From contig CAVRIR010000004.1 of assembly GCA_963721305.1 (NCBI GenBank), forward strand, positions 496,001 to 560,000: a stretch of DNA of 64,000 nt, in the 5' to 3' direction. The DNA comes from DATAES01 sp963721305 (lineage in GTDB: Bacteria; Actinomycetota; Acidimicrobiia; Acidimicrobiales; JACDCH01). The translations under genes were made by a program, and so were the position numbers. Position 1 is the stretch's first letter; each line of letters opens with the position of its first letter. The notes below the pieces were generated by a model that was given only the letters and a program-made list of their open reading frames with translations, did no database searches and was not told where the DNA came from. Below are positions 25,399 through 32,864 of the stretch, piece after piece.

Positions 25399-26127
25399 AT
25401 GAGTGATCAGTCCGGTGGCGAAGGATGGTGGCAGGCGTCGGACGGAAAGTGGTATCCGCCTCAACCTCTGCCGCCGACCCAGCCGACTCCGGGGACCGTC
25501 CCACCGCCTGGTGGCTATCCGCCGCCGACCCAGCCGACTGCGGGGACCGTCCCACCCCCTGGTGGCTATCCGCCACCGGGTGGAGGCACTCCGCCGCCAG
25601 GTTCGGGGAAGCCCTGGTACACGCGATGGTGGGTCATCGCGCTTGCCGTGTTAGCTGTGCTGCTGATCATCGGGGCGATCGCCGGTGGCAACAACGACAA
25701 ACAGAAGACTTCGACAAGCGAATCGGCCGGAAGCACGACGTCGACTTCGTCGACTACTACGACGACCAAACCCAAGACGACAACCACTTCGAGCACGACG
25801 ACAACAACGACGGCGCCAGCAACGACCGCGCCACCTCAACCACAAACGGTGTTCACCCAGAGCGGCAGCGGGATCAAGACGACCAAGAACTTCGCTGTCC
25901 CGACCAGCGATTGGGACCTCAACTACACGTACGACTGTTCCAACTTCGGGAGTCAGGGCAACTTCGCGGTGACGCTCTACCAGGACGGCAGTCTGGACAA
26001 CGTTGTCGTCAACGAGCTTGGGCCGGGAGGCTCATCGTCAACAGCGATTCACGACGGACCGGGCAGCTATTACATGGAAATCAATTCGGAATGCAACTGG
26101 TCCGTAGCGGCTGTGACTTCTCCCTGA
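25399..26127 (+). CDS. Proline-rich single-pass membrane protein
   Basis: The 242-aa protein starts with SDQSGGEGWWQASDGKWYPP, a short tryptophan-rich module found at the cytoplasmic N-terminus of many actinobacterial membrane proteins. A proline-rich linker made of two 17-residue DNA-encoded repeats, one membrane helix (about 75-97), a Ser/Thr tract (about 105-150) and an outer domain of about 90 residues with two cysteines (in YDCSN and SECNW) follow. The outer domain may be beta-rich. The Ser/Thr tract is a possible target of the PMT gene at 9702. I chose the ATG at 25399; the longer frame from 25354 adds residues that do not fit the module. Confidence 0.78.
   Translation: MSDQSGGEGWWQASDGKWYPPQPLPPTQPTPGTVPPPGGYPPPTQPTAGTVPPPGGYPPPGGGTPPPGSGKPWYTRWWVIALAVLAVLLIIGAIAGGNNDKQKTSTSESAGSTTSTSSTTTTTKPKTTTTSSTTTTTTAPATTAPPQPQTVFTQSGSGIKTTKNFAVPTSDWDLNYTYDCSNFGSQGNFAVTLYQDGSLDNVVVNELGPGGSSSTAIHDGPGSYYMEINSECNWSVAAVTSP
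25474..25575 (+). repeat. 51-bp tandem repeat, two copies
   Basis: Two in-frame 51-bp units (25474-25524 and 25525-25575) differ at only about three positions and encode a 17-residue Pro/Gly unit (PTQPTPGTVPPPGGYPP and a near copy). A partial third unit follows. The near identity at DNA level suggests recent slippage, so copy number may vary between strains. Confidence 0.85.
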
Positions 26128-26406
26128 GGCGCTCAGCAGCGCTTGCAATCAAGCGGGTCCGGTACGCGCCGTTCGTGGTTGGGAGAAGCCGCATCATGAA
26201 GGGTGTCAGTGATCCCTGGAGCACCCTCACTCAAGGTGACCGACTGGCCCGCACGAACCAACGACACCGCCCCTGTCTGTACAACCGGGTGAAGCAGGAC
26301 CGCCTCGATTGGGGCGAGATCAGTGGCGTGACCACGAGCGAGTCCCGAGAGCTGCAAGAGGCTCGAGCGAACGCGATGTTGGACAGCCGTTGCGGTACTG
26401 CGCACC
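26128..26406. other. Non-coding gap with one weak hairpin
   Basis: The 279-bp stretch starts with a small GC stem (GCGCT-CAGC-AGCGC, about 26129-26142) that could terminate the preceding gene. No other convincing signal or conserved frame was found; open frames on either strand have no recognisable content. Confidence 0.45.
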
Positions 26407-27558
26407 ATGTGCGGGTCGACGATTTCACCGCACCTCCGCAAGATGGCAACCTCGGCTGCGTCGCCTGGACCCAGCGACGGCACCGACGTGAGATCCGAGG
26501 AACGCGCCTTGGTCATTGCTGAGCGAGCTTCGAAGTTCGTCCGCAAGGGCACGTGGACGCTGATGGGCGCGCTGTCTCCCGGCGACCGACACGTGGAGAC
26601 GTTGCTGCGTCGACCACCTCCGTCCGGCTATCAGGACGGAGAACTGCTCGTCCAGCAGGTGCACGGGCCCGTGTTCATGGAGCCGGACTGGGGTTATGTC
26701 ATCACATCCCGAGGCAAGCTGATCGAGGACTCGGTTCAGCCCAACTTCTCGTACAAACCGGTCTGGCGTCTCGCTATGCCGTCGCCGGCTTACTTCCTAC
26801 GGAATCGCCGCAAAGAGGTGACGCACTATTCCGGACCGGTGATCTCGCTGCGTCACTGGTGGGATTGGAACTACTACCACTTCTACTTCGATGTGCTCGG
26901 AAAACTGCCCGCGCTGGAGGCTGCTGGCATTCCTTCGGATGTGCCACTCGTCATCGGGCGGTACTACCACCAGCTCCCGTGGGTACGGGAGCTGTTGTCG
27001 CGCGGTGATCTCGCCAAGCGCCAGTGGATCATCCAAGACGACAGGCTCATCACTGCTGACTCGGTGATCTACTGCAAGGCTCGGATCACGTATCGCGAGC
27101 GAGCGGAATACCTGGTCAAAGCGTTGGACGCTCCGCACGCGACGGAAGCGAACGACCGACGAGTCTTTCTCGGTCGTCGCGGGTCCGTACCGAGACAGGT
27201 CGTGAATCTCGACGAGGTGGTGGCCTGTCTCAGCTCACATGGTTTCGAAGAGGTGGACGCCGCCGATCTGTCCATACAGGATCAGATGGCCCTCTTCGCA
27301 GACACGCGCCATCTCGTCGCCTTGCACGGTGCCGGGTTGGTGAACATGATCTTTCGGCAAGGTTTGCCGATGAGCATCCTCGAGCTGTACGCCTACAACA
27401 CGTACGAGTTCCGTTCACTCAGTCAGGAGCTCGGCTATGAATGGCACGGCCTGACCTCCCGACTGATGGGGCCTGATCCACGATCGGCCGACATCGAAGT
27501 CGATGTCGCTGCTCTCGACGTCGAGTTGCAGCAACTGACCTCAGGAACGGCGCGTTGA
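26407..27558 (+). CDS. GT61-family glycosyltransferase (DUF563)
   Basis: The protein of up to 383 aa ends with the GT61 signature LVALHGAGLVNMIF, then MSILELY. It also contains LRHWWDWNYYHFYFDVL in the middle, typical of bacterial DUF563 members. GT61 enzymes transfer xylose or N-acetylglucosamine in eukaryotes; bacterial members are usually in surface polysaccharide loci. The start is uncertain: ATG at 26407 or 26443, or GTG at 26488; the domain itself begins near residue 60. The region has visibly more A and T than its neighbours, a possible sign of transfer. No other polysaccharide genes are near. Confidence 0.85.
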   Translation: MCGSTISPHLRKMATSAASPGPSDGTDVRSEERALVIAERASKFVRKGTWTLMGALSPGDRHVETLLRRPPPSGYQDGELLVQQVHGPVFMEPDWGYVITSRGKLIEDSVQPNFSYKPVWRLAMPSPAYFLRNRRKEVTHYSGPVISLRHWWDWNYYHFYFDVLGKLPALEAAGIPSDVPLVIGRYYHQLPWVRELLSRGDLAKRQWIIQDDRLITADSVIYCKARITYRERAEYLVKALDAPHATEANDRRVFLGRRGSVPRQVVNLDEVVACLSSHGFEEVDAADLSIQDQMALFADTRHLVALHGAGLVNMIFRQGLPMSILELYAYNTYEFRSLSQELGYEWHGLTSRLMGPDPRSADIEVDVAALDVELQQLTSGTAR

Positions 27559-27649
27559 CGCATGTCACATGAGAATTCGGTCCACCTCACGAACCGGACC
27601 TGTCGGTCGTTCGTACACATGAGCGGACGATCGAGAGAAGGGAACGAGG

Positions 27650-27875
27650 GTGGACAGCTATTTCCGCGCCGAGATCGCCGAGCAGCACCGGGCTGAGCTG
27701 CGCGACGCCGCCGAGCGCCACCGGCGAGTGCGTCGAGCCTCGCCGCGGTGGAGTGCGCTCCGTGGCGATCGCAGTCGTCGCACTGGTCGCTGACCGCAGG
27801 AGCGCATCGCCCCACGGGCAGGCGCGGGTCGAGGAGGAGGGTCCCCGATCCGCGCCGGTCCGGGACTTAGCGTGA
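27650..27875 (+). pseudogene. Small membrane protein gene with an apparent 1-nt insertion
   Basis: A GTG at 27650 after AAGGGAACGAGG starts MDSYFRAEIAEQHRAELRDA, an amphipathic helix typical of small actinobacterial membrane proteins. The frame then stops at 27793. A one-base shift near 27760 gives a membrane helix (VAIAVVALVADRR) and carries on to a TGA at 27873-27875 that overlaps the next GTG. The combination suggests one gene of about 75 codons with one extra base. Decay or sequencing error cannot be told apart. Confidence 0.5.
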
Positions 27876-28089
27876 GCCGATCCCGCAGGTTCTCGTTCTT
27901 GCCTCACTCGCGGTTGTCGCCGTGGCCGCGGTTCTCCTCCTCTTGGCGAGCCGCCGTCGCCGCTCCCATGCCAGCGGCGCCAGGCCGCCGGCGGTGCAGC
28001 TGGTGGAGGAAGCCATCATCGATCTGCGGGCGGAGGCCGACGCGACCGACGACGCCCTGCGCCGCGCCGCCGATCGCCGCGCCAGCTGA
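27872..28089 (+). pseudogene. Second small membrane protein gene with an apparent 1-nt deletion
   Basis: The GTG at 27872 overlaps the preceding TGA (GTGA). It starts MSRSR, but the membrane helix (VLVLASLAVVAVAAVLLLLA), the basic RRRRS and an acidic helix (QLVEEAIIDLRAEADATDD) to the stop at 28087 are in a different frame. One missing base near 27880-27886 would join them. As with its neighbour, this may be decay or error. Function unknown. Confidence 0.5.
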
Positions 28090-28180
28090 GGACCACGACC
28101 GCCTCAACTGAGTGGGAACTCCCTGCGCCCGGGCTGCGACTACCTCTCATGCTCGCAGCGGGCCCCGTTCTCCGCGCTCG

Positions 28181-29833
28181 ATGATTCGACGCCTTCTCGC
28201 GGGTGCGGCGCTCGCGTTCGGCTTCGTCGTGCTGACGGCGGCCCCCGCGTTCGCGCACGCGACGCTCGACTCCACCACGCCTGCTGACCGCTCGAACGTC
28301 GACCAGGCGCCAACCGTCGTCACCCTCACGTTCAACGAGAACATCAGTGCGCCGCTCGGCGCCATACGCGTCTTCAACGCTCAGGGCAAGCGGGTCGACG
28401 ACGGCAACGTCGTCACCCGTGACCACACCGTCACCGTGGGCATGCAGAAGGTCGGCGACGGCGGTTACGTCGTCACCTGGCGAGTGATCTCGGCGGACTC
28501 CCATCCGGTCAACGGCGCGTTCACCTTCACCGTCGGCAACGGGACGGCCGCGAGCAACGGTCTCGTCTCGTCATTGCTCGACACGAGCAACGACCGCAAG
28601 TACGAGATCGCCGGGGACGTCGCGCGCGGCATCGGCTATGGCGGCACCTTCATCGCCGCCGGTGGGGCGATCTTCCTCGCCATCGTCCATGACGGACGGA
28701 GTGATCGCCGCCTGCTCGGCAAGGTCGTTCTCTGGAGCGCGATCGTCGGAGCAATCGGCGTCGTCATCCAACTGCCGATCTCGGCGGCACTGGCGACCGG
28801 CCTCGGCCTCGGCTCGATCACCCACGAGGGCGTCTTCGGGCAGGTGACGGCGGACGGCGTCGGCACACAAACGGTGGTCGCCCTGCTCGGGCTGACGATC
28901 GCGAGTGTCGCCGTGCTGTGGAAGACACGTTCGACCGCGACCCGCGTTGCCGCGGTCATCGGAGGCTGCGCGGCACCGATAGCGTTTGCGTTCTCCGGAC
29001 ACACGACCATCACCGCGCCGCGGGCGCTCGTCTACACGTCGGACATCGTTCACGTCCTCGCCGCATCCGTGTGGTTCGGCGGCATCGTGTTCCTCTGGTT
29101 GTTCCTGCGCTCGCAACGCGCCACCGAAGGCGACGCAATGCAGGCCGGGGGTGTGGTCGCGCGCTTCTCTCGCCTCGCGGGGTTCGCCATCATCGCGGTC
29201 GGGATCGCGGGCGTCATCCTCGCTTACGAGGAGATCAAAGCGATCCACGCATTGACGTCGACCACGTACGGCCGCCTCGTGATCGTGAAGGTCTGCATCG
29301 TCGCGTTGATCGCCGGGGTTGCGGCCTACAACCGCTATCGCCTGGTGCCTGCGCTCCGGCGCGCCGAAGCGCGCGGCCGCAACGTGTGGTCACACCTCGT
29401 GACGACCGTGCGTATCGAGATGATCGGGATGGTGTTCGTCATCGGCATCACCAGCGTCCTGGTGAATCAGGTTCCGGCCAGCACCGCCGCCGGCATCGGC
29501 GGCGTCTTCTCGCAGACGAAGCCGTTGGGGAGCAACAGCGTCAACCTCGTCGTCGACCCGAACCGCGCCGGTCAGACCAACTCGATCCACATGTACATCA
29601 TCGACGCGACCGGACGAACGGTCGATGTCCAGACCGTGACCGTCGACCTGTCGTTCCCGGCAAACGACATCGGGCCGCTGTCGCAACAGGTCAGCCACGC
29701 CGGTCCAGGCCACTACCTCGTCGCGACCAACGACATCACGACTCCCGGTCACTGGACCGTCAGCGTCGCGGCCCAGCTGTCCAAGTTCGAGAAGACGCCC
29801 CCGACTGTCTTCGACGTGAACGTCAACCCGTAG
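28181..29833 (+). CDS. CopC-CopD fusion, copper resistance protein
   Basis: The 550-aa protein has a signal peptide ending in AFAHAT, so the mature protein starts with His as in CopC, which binds Cu(II) with that N-terminal amine and His. The CopC domain (about 27-120) has SADSHPVNGAFTF. A polytopic CopD region (about 150-430) with VHVLAASVWFGGIVFLW follows, and a C-terminal extracytoplasmic domain of about 110 residues with a beta-sandwich look, as in YcnJ. It is a copper import/handling module of the YcnJ type. I chose the ATG at 28181. It is followed 13 bp later by the YcnI gene. Confidence 0.9.
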   Translation: MIRRLLAGAALAFGFVVLTAAPAFAHATLDSTTPADRSNVDQAPTVVTLTFNENISAPLGAIRVFNAQGKRVDDGNVVTRDHTVTVGMQKVGDGGYVVTWRVISADSHPVNGAFTFTVGNGTAASNGLVSSLLDTSNDRKYEIAGDVARGIGYGGTFIAAGGAIFLAIVHDGRSDRRLLGKVVLWSAIVGAIGVVIQLPISAALATGLGLGSITHEGVFGQVTADGVGTQTVVALLGLTIASVAVLWKTRSTATRVAAVIGGCAAPIAFAFSGHTTITAPRALVYTSDIVHVLAASVWFGGIVFLWLFLRSQRATEGDAMQAGGVVARFSRLAGFAIIAVGIAGVILAYEEIKAIHALTSTTYGRLVIVKVCIVALIAGVAAYNRYRLVPALRRAEARGRNVWSHLVTTVRIEMIGMVFVIGITSVLVNQVPASTAAGIGGVFSQTKPLGSNSVNLVVDPNRAGQTNSIHMYIIDATGRTVDVQTVTVDLSFPANDIGPLSQQVSHAGPGHYLVATNDITTPGHWTVSVAAQLSKFEKTPPTVFDVNVNP

Positions 29834-29846
29834 AGAGGAATGTTGC

Positions 29847-30572
29847 ATGCGCATCCGCAAAGTCATCGGAGGGGCGGTCGCCGCGGGCGCCGTGCTCGTC
29901 ATGACTGCCGCTCCGGCGTTCGCACACGTGAAGATCGTGCCGGACTCGGCGCCGAAGGGAGGCGACGCGACGCTGACCTTCGCCGTGCCCAACGAGATGG
30001 ACAACGCCAACACCGTCAAGGTCGACGTGAAGTTGCCGACCGACCATCCGTTCTCCTCGGTGTCCGTGCTGCCGAAGGCCGGATGGACCTACCAGGTGAC
30101 GCAGTCGACGCTGGCGACGCCGATCACCACGGACGAAGGCGGCCAGATCACGCAAGCGGCCTCGGAGATCGTCTGGAGCGGCGGGCAGATCAAGCCCGGT
30201 GAGTTCGACGAGTTCACGATCTCGGTCGAGGGTCTTCCTGACGACGTCGACTCACTCGCCTTCCCGACGATCCAGAGCTACGACAACGGCCAGGACGTGT
30301 CGTGGATCGACCCGACGGTCGCGGGCCAGCCGGATCCTGCCAACCCGGCGCCGGTGCTGCAGTTGACCGCGGCCGCGTCCGACACCGGAGGCGCTGTTGC
30401 TTCTGATGCGTCATCGTCTTCGAGCAGCAGCCCGTCGGTGACGGCCGCGGTGGTGAAGAAGGAGACCAACAACACGCTCGGCATCATCGCCCTGATCGTC
30501 GGCGCGATCGGCCTCATCCTCGGCGCGGTCGCGCTGGCGCGTGGACGAGGAGGTCAAGCCGCACAAACGTGA
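29847..30572 (+). CDS. YcnI-like copper-binding protein (DUF1775)
   Basis: The 241-aa protein has a signal peptide ending in AFAHVKIVPDSAPKGG; His at the new N-terminus is the Cu(II) ligand in YcnI. The DUF1775 beta-sandwich occupies about residues 28-170, with VWSGGQIKPGEF as a conserved block. A Ser-rich linker and a C-terminal membrane helix (about 212-235) follow, ending in a basic tail. It works with YcnJ/CopCD as the periplasmic metallochaperone (family knowledge). The 3' end overlaps the convergent methyltransferase gene by 59 bp. Confidence 0.92.
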   Translation: MRIRKVIGGAVAAGAVLVMTAAPAFAHVKIVPDSAPKGGDATLTFAVPNEMDNANTVKVDVKLPTDHPFSSVSVLPKAGWTYQVTQSTLATPITTDEGGQITQAASEIVWSGGQIKPGEFDEFTISVEGLPDDVDSLAFPTIQSYDNGQDVSWIDPTVAGQPDPANPAPVLQLTAAASDTGGAVASDASSSSSSSPSVTAAVVKKETNNTLGIIALIVGAIGLILGAVALARGRGGQAAQT

Positions 30573-31359
30573 GGTCGTAGGTCCCGTCCGGACGGCGTAG
30601 CTCGTCGACTCGCCCGTCGATGGCAGCGCGGAGACGGCTGCGCTCGTCCGGATCGAGACCGCGTTCGTAGGCCTGGGCGGCCTGGCTGTGCAGCCAGCCC
30701 AGCACGCTCTCGCGATCGAAGGCGCGGCGTTGCGCAACCGTGCGAACGAAGCTGTCGTTGCCGACGACGTCGAAGCCCACGTCGAGCAGCAGGTCGAGGT
30801 ACGCGCCTGCGTGCACGAACGTCCACGGCGCGGACACCGCCCGAGCGCCGGCGATCGATGACGCGACGTCATCGAGGAACGCGACGATCTCGCGCACGTT
30901 GTCGCCGCCCCCGCACTCGATGCGCAGCATCCCGCCCGGACGGAGCACGTTGCGGCACTGCTCGAGGACCGTTCGATGGTCGGCCCACGGGATCCAGTGG
31001 ATCGCCGACCGGCTCATCACGACGTCGAACGGCGACCACTCGCCGGAAGCGGCACGCTCGAGGTCTTGGGCCGGGGCGGCGACGAACGACTGGTTCGGTC
31101 GCGCCAGTCTGCGGGCCTCGGTGAGCAGCGACGGCTGCGGCTCGACCCCGACCACGTGCCCGTCCGGCACCAGCGCGGCCACGGTGGCGGTGAAGTCGCC
31201 CGATCCACAGCCCACGTCCAGCACGTGATCAGTCGGTTGGAGCGGCATCGTGCCAAGGAAAACTTCGTCGTAGCGGCGATGATGACCGGTGTTGGCCGCA
31301 TAGAGCTCACCGTCCCACGGCGCCAAGGTGTCCAAATATTGAGACTTGGATTCCGACAT
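30514..31359 (-). CDS. SAM-dependent methyltransferase
   Basis: The 281-aa protein has motif I (HVLDVGCGSGDFT), GVEPQPSLL, FDVVMSRSAIHWIPW (motif II region) and LRPGGMLRIECGG. The pattern matches trans-aconitate methyltransferase-like class I enzymes. The C-terminal 100 residues form the usual variable cap. No substrate can be named. It starts at ATG 31359 and overlaps the ycnI-like gene at its 3' end. Confidence 0.85.
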   Translation of the reverse strand: MSESKSQYLDTLAPWDGELYAANTGHHRRYDEVFLGTMPLQPTDHVLDVGCGSGDFTATVAALVPDGHVVGVEPQPSLLTEARRLARPNQSFVAAPAQDLERAASGEWSPFDVVMSRSAIHWIPWADHRTVLEQCRNVLRPGGMLRIECGGGDNVREIVAFLDDVASSIAGARAVSAPWTFVHAGAYLDLLLDVGFDVVGNDSFVRTVAQRRAFDRESVLGWLHSQAAQAYERGLDPDERSRLRAAIDGRVDELRRPDGTYDLTFVRLDLLVHAPARPRRG

Positions 31360-31434
31360 GCGGACAATCTAGCAAGCGAGAGTTCTGATCGCTCGCTCAT
31401 ATCCCGCTAACAAACGACAGGCATCCTGACCTCC

Positions 31435-32124
31435 ATGAAGAAGTTGCTCGGATCAATCGGCATCGTCGCCGCCATCGGTGCCGGTGCTTTCGCTGTCAGC
31501 ACGGTCCTTCCGGCCGGTGCGCAAACGTCGACGCAGAGCTCGCCGCCGGCGTCCTCGAACGGCAAGGGCGGCAAAGGTGGTGGCCGTGCCCAAGCGGCCA
31601 AGGACGCGCTCGACGGGCTGGTGAGCAACGGCACGATCACCGGGGACCAGGAGACCGCCGTCATCAACGCGCTGAAGGGAGCGGTGACGCAGGGCGGCAA
31701 GGGCGCCTTCGCTCGCCGTCCGCGGGCCCTGATCGGCGGCGGCATGCTCAAGGTGGCGGCTGACAAGATCGGTGTTGCACCGAAGGACCTCATCCAGGCC
31801 CGCCGCAACGGCCAGTCGATCGCCGACGTGGCCAACTCGAAGGGCGTCAACCCGGACGACGTGGTCAAGGCGATCGTCGATGCGGGCAATCAGCGGATCG
31901 ACCAGGCGGTCTCCAACCACAATCTGGCGCAGGACAAGCTCGACGCGCTGAAGGCCAAGCTCCCCGACCTGGCGAACAAGTTCGTCAACACGAAGGGGAT
32001 GCCCGGCCGCGGTGGCAACGGCAACAACAGCTCGGGCTCGAATTCGTCCGGCTCGAACTCGAGTTCCAGCTCCAGCGCGAGCTCTGATTCCAGCTCGGAT
32101 CAGTCGACGTCCTCGTCGAGCTGA
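31435..32124 (+). CDS. Secreted Gly/Ser-rich protein with hairpin-like helix repeats
   Basis: The 229-aa protein has a signal peptide (KKLLGSIGIVAAIGAGAFAV), a Lys/Gly-rich linker, a helical core (about 55-175) and a C-terminal tail of about 45 residues made almost only of Ser, Gly, Asn and Asp. The core includes IGVAPKDLIQARRNGQSIADVANSKGV, a two-helix unit common in secreted actinobacterial and Firmicute proteins of unknown function. The Ser-rich tail is a plausible substrate for protein O-mannosylation by the gene at 9702, by inference. Two terminator hairpins follow. Confidence 0.8.
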   Translation: MKKLLGSIGIVAAIGAGAFAVSTVLPAGAQTSTQSSPPASSNGKGGKGGGRAQAAKDALDGLVSNGTITGDQETAVINALKGAVTQGGKGAFARRPRALIGGGMLKVAADKIGVAPKDLIQARRNGQSIADVANSKGVNPDDVVKAIVDAGNQRIDQAVSNHNLAQDKLDALKAKLPDLANKFVNTKGMPGRGGNGNNSSGSNSSGSNSSSSSSASSDSSSDQSTSSSS

Positions 32125-32131
32125 CCTGGAA

Positions 32132-32152
32132 GACTCGGTCCACGACCGAGTC
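32132..32152 (+). terminator. Terminator hairpin after the Ser-rich protein gene
   Basis: A perfect 9-bp stem (GACTCGGTC with GACCGAGTC) closes a 3-nt loop, eight bases after the stop. No T-tract is present. Confidence 0.65.
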
Positions 32153-32176
32153 GCATCCACTTCGAACCGTGTTCAC

Positions 32177-32200
32177 GGAGGCCGCCTTCGGGCGGCCTCC
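32177..32200 (+). terminator. Second hairpin with TTCG loop
   Basis: A perfect 10-bp stem (GGAGGCCGCC with GGCGGCCTCC) closes a TTCG loop, the extra-stable UUCG tetraloop in RNA. It sits 25 bp after the first hairpin, so the pair probably acts as a tandem terminator, and upstream of the GNAT reading frame. Confidence 0.7.
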
Positions 32201-32216
32201 GGTCGCGGATGGGTCG

Positions 32217-32799
32217 GTGACGATGCTTCCGTCCATCGACGGACGGGTACACGTGGTGGCGGCGTTCAGCGCGCACCACGTGATCGCCGCGGACGTCGCT
32301 GACGCAGTCGCGCGGTCGCGACTGCCCGAAGGCGACCTCGAGCGCGCCGATGTCGGCGTCGTTCCTGCTTTTCCTCGCGGGATGGGTGGGCGCGGAGCCT
32401 GGAACGCTCGACGTCGTGCTGGCCAAGGTCGATGGTTCGGGCCCTTCGCCGATTGATGTCTGGGCTCGCGACGATCTCGACGACCATCCACGGGTCCGTC
32501 GCGCTCGCCGGTATCGACCGGAGACGACTGTGTACGGGGATCGCGAGCACGGTGAGCCTGATGGCGTGCTGATCGTCGGGCCCGGCGTTGCTGACCGCTG
32601 GGAGATGGCGCTCGAGGTCGCGCCGGCCGCTCGTGGGCACGGACTCGGTCGCCGGTTGGCCGCCACCGCCGCGACGCTCGTGCCCGAAGGCGAGCCCGTG
32701 TTCGCGCAGGTCGCGCCGGGCAATCCATCGTCGCTGCGCGCGTGCCTCGCCGCCGGCTACACCGCGATCGGCTCCGAGGTGCTGTTCGTCCCGCGCTAG
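32217..32799 (+). pseudogene. GNAT acetyltransferase gene with an apparent 1-nt insertion
   Basis: The frame from GTG 32217 (or ATG 32223) reads HHVIAADVADAVARSRLPEGDL and then loses sense near 32345. The +1 frame continues with FLLFLAGWVGAEPGTLDVVLAK, and RGHGLGRRLAATAATLVPEG with NPSSLRACLAAGYTAIGSE, the acetyl-CoA-binding part of GNAT enzymes. The two halves join in the order expected for actinobacterial GNAT proteins that begin with a GHTADV-like domain. One extra base near 32340-32356 explains the break. Decay or a sequencing error is possible. Confidence 0.65.
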
Positions 32800-32811
32800 C
32801 CGCGCTACCCG

Positions 32812-32861
32812 CGTTCTGGCGTCAGATCCGGCGGATATCCGCCGTTTCCGACGCCAGAACG
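32812..32861 (+). repeat. Nested palindrome, family B, copy 2
   Basis: The 50-nt element has the same 12-bp outer stem and 14-nt inner palindrome as the copy at 19851, but different spacers (AGATCC and GTTTCC). It lies between the convergent GNAT and glnE genes. Conserved arms with free spacers argue for selection on structure. Confidence 0.8.
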
Positions 32862-32864
32862 GCA

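Noticed and set aside
26133..26552. A 139-aa minus-strand frame before the GT61 gene
   Set aside because: No motif, signal peptide or ribosome-binding site is seen, and its end overlaps the GT61 N-terminus.
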